A DNA stretch of 13,569 bases from positions 1-13,569 of the forward strand of contig CAJTYC010000067.1 in the NCBI GenBank assembly GCA_910584185.1. Direction: 5' to 3'. This document shows positions 1 to 5,852 of this stretch, piece by piece. A program made the translations under genes and the position numbers. The notes beneath the pieces were generated by a model, which made no database searches, was not told the DNA's origin, and worked only from the letters and a program-made list of their open reading frames with translations. The DNA is from an uncultured Muribaculaceae bacterium. GTDB lineage: Bacteria; Bacteroidota; Bacteroidia; Bacteroidales; Muribaculaceae. Positions within the stretch are counted from its first letter, which is position 1. Each line of letters opens with the position of its first letter.

Positions 1-303
1 CCTCTTTTTTTATCCTGCCGGTGTAAAAGCTCACGGATTTTATGTAAATTTGCAGCGTCTAAACGTGTCTTTTTCGTACTGAAAAAGCGGATGCGGTTAC
101 AAGGTTGAAAATTGGGCATAGTCCAAAATCAGACCTTGTGGGGGCAAAAAGAGGCAATTAAAAATCAAAAACAGATGTTAAAAATCAAAAACTCAAATTC
201 CTCCGTTTGCGGCAACTTTCTCAATCAGTACGAGTTAAGTACAATTACGTTACATAGACGCTCTAAAATCCAGCAAGTTACGTCATATATCACAAATTTG
301 TTG
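1..303. other. Leader region without a convincing gene
   Basis: AT-rich stretch before the toxin-antitoxin module. A 64-codon open frame at 112-306 has no recognisable protein features and low-complexity Lys/Asn/Gln-rich content, so I do not call it. The visible structure is an exact 15-base direct repeat (TTAAAAATCAAAAAC) at 158-172 and 178-192, a 20-bp period, about 110 bp upstream of the promoter-like box. It could be an operator or iteron-like site, or simple AT-rich coincidence. A TAAATTTG box at 45-52 lacks a matching upstream element. Confidence 0.4.
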
Positions 304-311
304 TAACTTTG
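304..311 (+). promoter_or_regulatory. Candidate -7 box of the toxin-antitoxin operon
   Basis: TAACTTTG matches the Bacteroidetes -7 consensus TAnnTTTG and lies 25 bp before the antitoxin ATG at 337, implying a leader of roughly 20 nt. No clear TTTG is present at the -33 distance, so the match rests on the -7 box and position only. Confidence 0.5.
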
Positions 312-336
312 TAGTCAAGAACTAAACTCCTCAATT

Positions 337-495
337 ATGGCAAGACCTATTAAAGAAACTCCTGAACTCTACGGCAAGGATGCGGAACGCTTCGAAAAGC
401 TCATTTCGCAACCTAAGCCTGTGTCTAAGGAAGAAAGGGAGAGGGCGCGAAAAGCCTATGAGGTAATGAAATCCATAAGCAATTTCCAGTGGTGA
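337..495 (+). CDS. Small antitoxin of a GNAT toxin-antitoxin pair
   Basis: A 52-residue, highly charged protein starting MARPIKETPELYGKDAERF, with a basic/acidic helical C-terminal half (KEERERARKAYEVMKSI) ending in FQW. The TGA stop is separated by one base from the ATG of the GNAT gene, typical of translational coupling in type II toxin-antitoxin operons. Bacteroidales genomes commonly carry short proteins with this MARPIKETP-type start directly before a GNAT acetyltransferase or another toxin. That family statement is from memory, not a search. The protein lacks an obvious ribbon-helix-helix or HTH core of the DUF1778 class that partners classical TacT/AtaT toxins, so whether it autoregulates by DNA binding is unclear. 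Its inferred job is to bind and neutralise the downstream acetyltransferase. The start is the first ATG after the promoter-like box at 304-311. Confidence 0.7.
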   Translation: MARPIKETPELYGKDAERFEKLISQPKPVSKEERERARKAYEVMKSISNFQW

Positions 496-496
496 T

Positions 497-1030
497 ATGG
501 ACTTCTCAAAATTAGCTCAGATACAACTCTCTTCCGAGACCGAAATTAAGCCGTTCAAATGCGCAGAAGATGATTTGAATGGCTTTCTTTTTGATGATGC
601 CAAGCATTTTCAAAATGAGCTTATGGCAGTCACTTATCTCTTGGAAGACCATGAGAGAAACGTGACGGTTGCCTACTTCAGTCTGTTAGCTGACAAAATC
701 ACATTCAATCCTGAAGAAAAGGCCGTTTGGAACCGTCTTAACCGAAACATCCCTAATCCCAAACGACGCCGTAATTATCCGGCATTGAAAATCGGCAGAC
801 TTGCAGTTAACGAAAATTATGCAGGAGAAGGAGTGGGTACATTCGTCCTTGACAGTATCAAATATGCCTTTACCACGGTGAAACGTCTTGGATGTCGATT
901 CTTGACCGTTGACGCATTGAAATCTGCCACCCATTTCTATGAGAAAAACGGATTTCAATTCTTTACTGAGCAGGATAAGAATGATGAGACAAGGTTAATG
1001 TTCTTTGATCTTAAAAACTTTATACAGTAA
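497..1030 (+). CDS. GNAT acetyltransferase, likely TacT-like toxin
   Basis: A 177-residue GCN5-related N-acetyltransferase. Motif A with the acetyl-CoA pyrophosphate-binding loop is visible around residues 98-121, with Y-A-G-E-G-V-G at 108-114 fitting the (R/Q)xxGxG/A pattern. Motif B contains F-Y-E-K-N-G-F at 147-153, whose tyrosine (148) corresponds to the conserved catalytic or acid tyrosine of this fold. Length and layout match single-domain GNAT toxins (TacT, AtaT) that acetylate the amino group of aminoacyl-tRNAs and block translation. Whether this member acts on tRNA is inferred from family and from the tightly linked small upstream gene. It begins one base after the antitoxin stop. 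No other operon member follows; the downstream DNA is gene debris, which fits a mobile or accessory location. A GNAT acting on proteins or small molecules is the alternative. Confidence 0.8.
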   Translation: MDFSKLAQIQLSSETEIKPFKCAEDDLNGFLFDDAKHFQNELMAVTYLLEDHERNVTVAYFSLLADKITFNPEEKAVWNRLNRNIPNPKRRRNYPALKIGRLAVNENYAGEGVGTFVLDSIKYAFTTVKRLGCRFLTVDALKSATHFYEKNGFQFFTEQDKNDETRLMFFDLKNFIQ

Positions 1031-1608
1031 GCCCAAAGAAAGGAAAAGATTGGAAGAAGAAGGGGAAACCTCGGAACTAAAACGGCAAATTATGGAACTT
1101 GACCGAAAAAATTTGGGAATCCCGATATGGGCATATTATCTTTGCCGCTGAGAAAAAAATCCGGCAGGAAGAAAAGGCTTGGGAAATAAAAAATTACAAT
1201 TTTTCCAGACTGCACTGAGCCTTTTTCTTTTCGCTGGTGTAAGAAAGACAGCGCCCAAGACCGACGCCAACGTAATGTTGGCCCGCACGTTCCAGCGGTT
1301 CCTGAGCCGCAACTGTGGCATCCTTTTCCGTCACGTCTCCCACGGAGTCTATTCCAAATTATAAACCTTACCCCTTGTCATTATTGTCGTTTTGTCATTT
1401 TCAATGAGAATGGCAAAGCCACCCCATTGCGTCAAAACGTCAAAAATGACAGGGGGTACTATCCCCAAACAAAACCGTATGAGATACTCATCAAACGCCC
1501 GTACAAAAGCCATTTCCACTATAATGGCTACAGTGGTATTCCATTGCTCTGGCATTGCAGTACCATCCGTGCTACGGCGGCAAGGAGATATAATCATCCT
1601 AAAAGTAG
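1031..1608. other. Decayed coding remnants, no intact gene
   Basis: No intact gene is visible. On the plus strand an open frame without start runs 1029-1151 (begins K-P-K-E-R-K-R-L-E-E-E-G, ends in TGA) and is rich in charged, coiled-coil-like residues. On the minus strand two adjoining frames look like pieces of one protein broken by a frameshift near 1350. Positions 1597 to about 1352 read as a hydrophobic/polar mix ending near TIMTRGKVYNL, and positions about 1357 to 1194 read FGIDSVGDVTEKDATVAAQE and onward to a TAA. I do not recognise the parent protein. The location between a toxin-antitoxin module and a broken KilA-N gene suggests leftovers of an integrated element. The short open frames on both strands at 1136-1639 are mostly shadows of each other. 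Confidence 0.35.
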
Positions 1609-2319
1609 GATAATACGCATATCATATTCCGTTGGCTAAGTCTCAAAGGTACGATTGAATACCTCGGCGAATGGGAGATGCTATATAATCCGGATTTTAA
1701 TTGCACCGAATTCGGTACAATTAAAAATGCAGCAGGAAGCAATAATTTTGTCCTTTCCACAAAGGCTTGGATTGAGCGGACAAATGCCAAAGGTATAATT
1801 GCCAAGGCAGGACGCTATGGAGGTACCTACGCACATAGGGATATTGCGTATCACTTTGGAATGTGGTTAAGCCCGAAGTTTCAACTTCTCCTTGTAAAAG
1901 AATACCAACGACTTAAAGCCGAGGAACAACGATTGATCGGGTGGTCAGCAAAGCGTGAGTTGTCGAAAATTAACTACCGCATACACACCGATGCCATCAA
2001 GCATAACCTTATTCCTGCAGAGGTCACTAAAGCACAGGCGAGTATCATCTATGCCAATGAAGCGGATGTGTTGAACGTGGCAATGTTCGGCATGACAGCG
2101 AAACAGTGGCGCGATGCAAACCCCGACTTGAAAGGCAATATCCGCGACTATGCCTCGGTCAACGAACTCATCTGCCTATCCAATATGGAAAGCCTCAATG
2201 CTGTATTCATAGAGCAAGGACTGCCACAATCAGAGCGTCTTATCAAGCTCAACCAAATCGCCATACATCAGATGAGCGTGCTGGAGAGTGGAGATAATGA
2301 CCGTAAACTTTTGAAATAA
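1609..2319 (+). pseudogene. N-terminally truncated KilA-N domain protein
   Basis: The frame is open from 1609, after an in-frame TAG at 1606, to the TAA at 2319. The first ATG (1678) lies inside the conserved domain. Family resemblance begins upstream of that ATG: the codons from about 1630 read WLSLKGTIEYLGEWE, equivalent to the conserved NWLRNRNTIEFLGIWE segment of KilA-N proteins. Downstream come NPDFNCTEFGTIKNAAGSNN, then AKAGRYGGTYAHRDIAYHFG and WLSPKFQLLLVKEYQRLK, all hallmarks of Bacteroidetes/phage KilA-N DNA-binding proteins. The C-terminal half (KINYRIHTDAIKHNLIP, QWRDANPDLKGNIRDYAS) and the natural-looking end are intact. About 25-35 N-terminal residues and the start codon are missing. 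The preceding frame (ending GDIIILKVG near 1612) could be the shifted N-terminus. KilA-N proteins bind DNA and are typical of phages and integrated elements. If expressed from 1678 the product would be 213 aa with a damaged domain. Confidence 0.75.
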
Positions 2320-2660
2320 TGTATCCAAACAATCTGAAAATAACATGATACTAATATTAGCGATAGCGATATTAGGCATTCCACATTCCGGAAGAAGTGG
2401 AGGAATGTGAAGATGACCTCGATGATACACCCCTTTATGCCATCCCCGATGAGGTTGAGCCTTTAGCCACATCCGCAGCTCGAGCCGGTGCTCGTATTCC
2501 TGCCGCTATGGACCATCTATATAGTCTTTAAAGGAGTGCGCCGTCTACGAGTGCCGCAAGATGTGCAAAATTCCACCACAGGCCTCCTCTGCATGCTGAT
2601 AATCGGCGTCCCGATACTCTGGAACTGGATAATGACCGAACTCCTCATAAAGTAACCTAT
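2320..2660 (+). other. Fragments of unidentified small genes
   Basis: Three short open stretches follow the KilA-N gene. A 21-codon ATG frame at 2345 is hydrophobic (MILILAIAILGIPHSG). A start-less acidic frame at 2376-2531 begins AFHIPEEVEECEDDLDDT and contains AIPDEVEPLA. An overlapping frame open from 2467 to the TAA at 2655 encodes two strongly hydrophobic segments (VLVFLPLWTIYIVFKG and LLCMLIIGVPILWNWI), with only a GTG at 2488 as possible start. The last could be a roughly 55-aa two-pass membrane peptide; the acidic one looks like a piece of a larger protein. I cannot assign families. They are most simply debris of the same integrated element as the KilA-N gene. Confidence 0.3.
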
Positions 2661-2805
2661 AGTAGAATATATTACTTCGCGTAACGCAAGCCGAACCCGG
2701 AGGCGCCGCCGACGCCAACGAATAAGAACCGCTGCCAACGAAGAAAAAAACGGCGCGAAGTCACCGAGGGAGGAGCCTCCAGCGACGACAACGAGCCGCG
2801 AAGCA
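2661..2805. other. GC-rich intergenic stretch without a gene
   Basis: This stretch has a GC-rich, purine-biased composition (GGCGCCGCCGACGCC, GGAGGAGCCTCC) unlike the AT-rich flanks. It includes a small perfect GGAGG-AG-CCTCC hairpin at about 2770-2781. Minus-strand open frames across 2517-2950 give Ser/Phe/Leu/Arg-rich low-complexity translations with no family resemblance, so they are treated as spurious. It leads directly into the inverted-repeat element that follows and may belong to the same non-coding unit. Confidence 0.35.
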
Positions 2806-2925
2806 GAATTTCCTTTGATTCCTCGATTTCCTCATGCAAAAATTTCCTCGTGAGAAAGAGGAAGTGGGTGGCTAAAGCCACTATACATGTATCGCACGAG
2901 GAAAGAAAGGAATTAAAGGAAATTC
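2806..2925. repeat. Nested imperfect inverted repeat element
   Basis: Three nested pairs of complementary arms share one centre. The outer arms 2806-2823 and 2908-2925 match at 17 of 18 positions (GAATTTCCTTTGATTCCT against its complement). The middle arms 2843-2852 and 2895-2904 match perfectly (TTTCCTCGTG / CACGAGGAAA). The inner arms 2868-2873 and 2876-2881 match perfectly with a 2-nt loop (GTGGCT-AA-AGCCAC). The element could form a long interrupted hairpin in DNA or RNA just ahead of the gene at 2996. There is no open reading frame with protein character in it. It may be a dispersed palindromic element of this lineage. Confidence 0.65.
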
Positions 2926-2995
2926 GCCAAAGGCGCATTCCGCGTTCCAAAAATTTTTCAAGTTTCTAAGCGTTATTAATTTAGGAAGCATAAAA

Positions 2996-3451
2996 ATGAG
3001 AATACTAATTTTTGACTCCATGTCTAGAGCAAAGCTTAGAAAATATATTCTAAACCCCGATGTCACAAAACTTGATGAGGTTACTAAAAAAGCCTTATAT
3101 TCGCGAATTTATAAGGCAAACGGTGACCCGGTGTTGTCTGTCAAGTTTTCGAAGGTTAACGATATATTAAAGGATTATTCCTTAAAGGTGCGCGACCCTC
3201 ATATGATTGCCGACATGATGTTGTATTTCTTGAATCTGGCGTGCGATTATGCCCGGAAATATTATCATGGCGAATCTTTTGTAAAGTCGCTCGTGGCGAA
3301 TTTCCGCAAGCTATCCTCTCTGCGCATATCTAATGGTATGGAGGATGAATATGCCGAACAGATGCTTAAGCTCGTCGAAAAGACATACCACATAGGCTAT
3401 TGTTGTACCGACTGTGTGCATGATGCCGTCGACGAGAGCTTCATGCCGTAA
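2996..3451 (+). CDS. Small DUF6155-like protein
   Basis: A soluble, mostly helical protein of 151 residues from the ATG at 2996, or 143 from the in-frame ATG at 3020. The latter gives the start MSRAKLRKYI, which resembles the usual MSK-x-LRKYL start of DUF6155 proteins and may be the true start. The C-terminal two-thirds (KFSKVNDILKDY, DPHMIADMMLYFLNLACDYA, then an alternating helical region ending GYCCTDCVHDAVDE) match my recollection of DUF6155 in Bacteroidetes: a helical repeat-like fold with a conserved G-x-x-x-x-D end. The N-terminal segment is shorter than usual. Function is unknown for the family. There are three cysteines near residues 137-142, but their CC-x-x-C layout is not a standard metal site. 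It is followed 57 bp later by the response regulator gene and may be independently transcribed, because a -7 box sits in the gap. Confidence 0.5.
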   Translation: MRILIFDSMSRAKLRKYILNPDVTKLDEVTKKALYSRIYKANGDPVLSVKFSKVNDILKDYSLKVRDPHMIADMMLYFLNLACDYARKYYHGESFVKSLVANFRKLSSLRISNGMEDEYAEQMLKLVEKTYHIGYCCTDCVHDAVDESFMP

Positions 3452-3470
3452 AATTTTAGCCGGCGTAAGA

Positions 3471-3478
3471 TATGTTTG
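3471..3478 (+). promoter_or_regulatory. Candidate -7 box for the two-component operon
   Basis: TATGTTTG is an exact TAnnTTTG match 30 bp before the response regulator ATG at 3509, in the 57-bp gap after the preceding gene. No TTTG lies at the proper -33 distance, so the call is moderate. Confidence 0.45.
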
Positions 3479-3508
3479 CGCTTGGTTCACCCCTTTGAAG
3501 TATAGGTT

Positions 3509-4171
3509 ATGAATGATTACAAGATACTGGTAGTTGACGATGAGGAAACGCTCCGATTAGGACTCAAGACTTATCTGGAGCTTGAAGGCTATGAGGCTGA
3601 TGCTGCCGCAAGTGCCGAAGAGGCGTTGAACATGGATTTGGCAGATTATGACCTCATCTTGCTCGATGTGATGATGCCCGGGATGAGCGGCGTGGATATG
3701 GCTGCGATGCTGAAGAAGTCTGACGTTTATCGTGAGATACCGATTATATTCCTTACAGCCAAGGATTCTGACGACGACATGGTGGCGGGCCTGAATCTCG
3801 GCGCGGACGACTATATCGCCAAACCATATTCCATTGGCAATGTGCTCGCTCGCATCGCAGCAGTTCTGCGGCGCACTGCCGCGAAGAAGAAGCCGACAGG
3901 CATATCGTGCGACCGTAATTCGCTTGTCTGCACCGTGGATGGCACTGCGCTGAAGTTGCCTAAGAAGGAGTTTGAACTTCTCGCTCTTTTTCTCGAGAAT
4001 CCGGGGCGAATTTTCTCACGCGAAGAACTGCTCGACAGGATATGGCCACAAAGCAGTGTGGTGGTGGACCGTTCGGTAGATGTTCACATCACTCGTCTTC
4101 GCGCCAAAATATCACCCTACGGAAAGTGCATCGTGAACCGTTCAGGTTATGGTTATGGCTGGCAAGATTAA
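3509..4171 (+). CDS. OmpR/PhoB-family response regulator
   Basis: A 220-residue two-domain DNA-binding response regulator. The receiver domain (about residues 4-120) has the acidic pair D10/D11, the phospho-acceptor D53 in LLDVMMPG, the switch threonine T83 in IIFLTAKD, and K105 in IAKPYS. The C-terminal winged helix (about 128-218) shows the OmpR/PhoB pattern: KEFELLALFLENPGRIFSRE, LLDRIWP, the recognition region RSVDVHITRLRAKI, and the wing ending GYGYGW. It would be phosphorylated by the overlapping sensor kinase and then bind tandem direct repeats at target promoters. The gene overlaps the kinase gene by 23 bases, so the two are cotranslated. The downstream transporter promoter region carries repeats of the expected spacing. 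It is a complete, normal-length member; the exact orthology (PhoP/PhoB versus another OmpR-type regulator) cannot be settled here. Confidence 0.93.
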   Translation: MNDYKILVVDDEETLRLGLKTYLELEGYEADAAASAEEALNMDLADYDLILLDVMMPGMSGVDMAAMLKKSDVYREIPIIFLTAKDSDDDMVAGLNLGADDYIAKPYSIGNVLARIAAVLRRTAAKKKPTGISCDRNSLVCTVDGTALKLPKKEFELLALFLENPGRIFSREELLDRIWPQSSVVVDRSVDVHITRLRAKISPYGKCIVNRSGYGYGWQD

Positions 4172-5549
4172 GGCTCTTTCTTTCCATCACAAGGTGTTCT
4201 TCGCGCTGTTGGCTCTTTGCTGGGCACTCGTTATGGCGTTCCTGCTGTTTCAATATCATCGCGAGAAGACTTTCCGCTCCGAATTGATGAATATGGAGCT
4301 GCAGATGCACAACGACAGGATTGCCGATGACCTCCGCAATGGTGAGGATATTGCATCTGTGGCTCAGCGAATAGCCACTCCGATTCCGAATCTGCGCATC
4401 ACCCTGATCGATAAGTCCGGCAATGTGGTCTTCGACAATAATGACCGGACTCCTTTCCCTCAAACAAACCATAACAACCGCCCGGAGATCCGTCAGGCTC
4501 GCAGCCATGGCTCGGGATATACGGTGGATCGTCATTCGCAGAGCGACAATGCCGACTATTTCTATTCGGCCACCCTTTTGCCCGGTGGATGTGTGATACG
4601 CAGTGCCGTTCCTTACGATAATATATTGCGCGATTTCCTGAAGGCTGACCGTTCGTTTATATGGATTATGGTGGCTGTGACAATATTGGTGAGCATCGCC
4701 GGATATTTCATAGCCCGCAGAATCTCGACAAGTATCTCCAACTTGAACCATTTTGCCCAAAAGGCAGGACGTGGCGAAAAGATATATGAAGACTGGGCTT
4801 TCCCTCATGACGAACTCGGCGAAATTGCCGCCAACATAGTGAGGCTCTATGTGCAGAGAGACCAGAAACATCAGGAGGCCATAATGCAGGAGAGGGATAA
4901 GATAAGGATTAAGAAACAGCTTACAAACAACATTAACCACGAGCTGAAGACTCCGGTGGCTTCTATAAAGATATGCGCGGAGCTGCTTCGTGACCACCCC
5001 GGCCTGCCCGTCGACAAGAGGGCTGAATTTATCAACCGCATCTGCGAAAACTCCGACAGGCTTGTGGCATTGCTTGATGATGTGGCCTCTATCACAAGGA
5101 TGGACGATGGTGCAACGGTGATTCCTAAAGATAAGGTGAATCTGCGCGAAGTGGTGGAGCATGTCGCAGCCTCCTCGCGCTTACACACTGATATGCAGAT
5201 CAGCGTGAATGTGGCCGATGTGGTGGTTGACGGCAATAAAGGCCTGCTTGAGTCGTTATTTCGCAATCTTTTGGACAATGCGATTGCGTATAGTGGAGGT
5301 TCCGAAATTAACATATATGGAGATGAAAATGCCAATTTCTCGGTGAGCGACAATGGTTGTGGCATTCCGGAGGAGCACCTTCCGCATATTTTCGAACGGT
5401 TCTACAGGATTGACAAGGGGCGCTCGCGCGAGAAGGGTGGCACCGGGCTCGGTCTCGCCATAGTGAAAAATGCAGTGGCGATACATGGCGGCAGCATCAC
5501 TGTGCGCAACGACGATGGCCTCCGTTTCGACTTTAATCTTCGCGGTTAA
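4149..5549 (+). CDS. Membrane sensor histidine kinase (PhoR-like layout)
   Basis: A 466-residue kinase. Transmembrane helix 1 lies near residues 15-35 and helix 2 near 169-189, bracketing a periplasmic sensor of about 130 residues that contains VFDNNDRTPFPQTNH and a YFYSATLLPGG-type strand seen in Bacteroidetes PhoR-like kinases. A HAMP-like linker (190-243) follows. The dimerisation helix has the H-box NNINHELKTPVAS with the phospho-accepting His264. The ATPase domain has the N-box FRNLLDNAIAYS (371-382), the G1 box SDNGCGIPEEH (400-410), the F-box FERFYR (415-420) and the G2 box GTGLGLAI (431-438). All catalytic elements are present. The start at 4149 overlaps the regulator stop; an in-frame ATG at 4155 is an alternative. 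It is inferred to phosphorylate the upstream regulator. The sensed signal is unknown, and phosphate is suggested only by the PiT gene 300 bp downstream. Confidence 0.93.
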   Translation: MVMAGKIKALSFHHKVFFALLALCWALVMAFLLFQYHREKTFRSELMNMELQMHNDRIADDLRNGEDIASVAQRIATPIPNLRITLIDKSGNVVFDNNDRTPFPQTNHNNRPEIRQARSHGSGYTVDRHSQSDNADYFYSATLLPGGCVIRSAVPYDNILRDFLKADRSFIWIMVAVTILVSIAGYFIARRISTSISNLNHFAQKAGRGEKIYEDWAFPHDELGEIAANIVRLYVQRDQKHQEAIMQERDKIRIKKQLTNNINHELKTPVASIKICAELLRDHPGLPVDKRAEFINRICENSDRLVALLDDVASITRMDDGATVIPKDKVNLREVVEHVAASSRLHTDMQISVNVADVVVDGNKGLLESLFRNLLDNAIAYSGGSEINIYGDENANFSVSDNGCGIPEEHLPHIFERFYRIDKGRSREKGGTGLGLAIVKNAVAIHGGSITVRNDDGLRFDFNLRG

Positions 5550-5649
5550 AATCTCGCATGCTTGATCAGTTATCAACAACAATACACAAGTTTATTTTTG
5601 AGCTTGCGAAAAGATGATAATTGATGATTTATACCATGTTATAAGATAG

Positions 5650-5692
5650 TTGACAGATGGTTGATTCATAGTTCCAGATGGTTGTGGCACAG
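5650..5692 (+). promoter_or_regulatory. Pho-box-like tandem TT repeats upstream of PiT gene
   Basis: In the 303-bp gap between kinase and transporter, four TT-led half-sites start at 5650 (TTGACAGATGG), 5661 (TTGATTCATAG), 5672 (TTCCAGATGG) and 5682 (TTGTGGCACAG), giving spacings of 11, 11 and 10 bp. Within this the decamer CAGATGGTTG is repeated exactly at 5654-5663 and 5675-5684 (21-bp period). OmpR/PhoB-class regulators, including Bacillus PhoP (TTAACA-type repeats) and E. coli PhoB, bind repeats spaced about 11 bp. The inferred binder is the regulator encoded at 3509. Downstream of the repeats the gap is T-rich, with a near-consensus -7 region (TATTTTTTTG, two Ts too long) around 5736-5746. 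I saw no terminator after the kinase gene. Confidence 0.4.
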
Positions 5693-5852
5693 CGCAGCTT
5701 TTCAATTATAAATTAACAAAAACGCAACATTTTTGTTATTTTTTTGCAACATATAATGCAGAATTTTGCATCGGATTCAAACTCGAGTGATGGTTCCCGT
5801 CGATTGGGATTGTCCCCCGGAGTCGAATCAGTTGACGATAATTCTGTATCAT

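Noticed and set aside
2517..2950. Two overlapping minus-strand open frames of 73 and 92 codons
   Set aside because: Low-complexity Ser/Leu/Phe/Arg-rich products overlapping the GC-rich stretch and the nested inverted repeat; no family resemblance.
2981..2991. TTAGGAAGCAT shared with the edge of the hairpin element near 13121-13131
   Set aside because: An 11-base match between AT-rich intergenic regions in 13.5 kb is expected by chance, and the surrounding sequence does not align.
4089..5162. Long 357-codon open frame on the minus strand opposite the kinase gene
   Set aside because: It is antisense to a complete histidine kinase with all motifs, and its translation is His/Ile-rich without any recognisable family; it is a codon-bias shadow.
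5766..5852. Upstream TTG start for the PiT gene
   Set aside because: The 29 extra codons do not resemble the family N-terminus, which begins exactly at the ATG at 5853; the TTG also lies in the probable promoter or leader.
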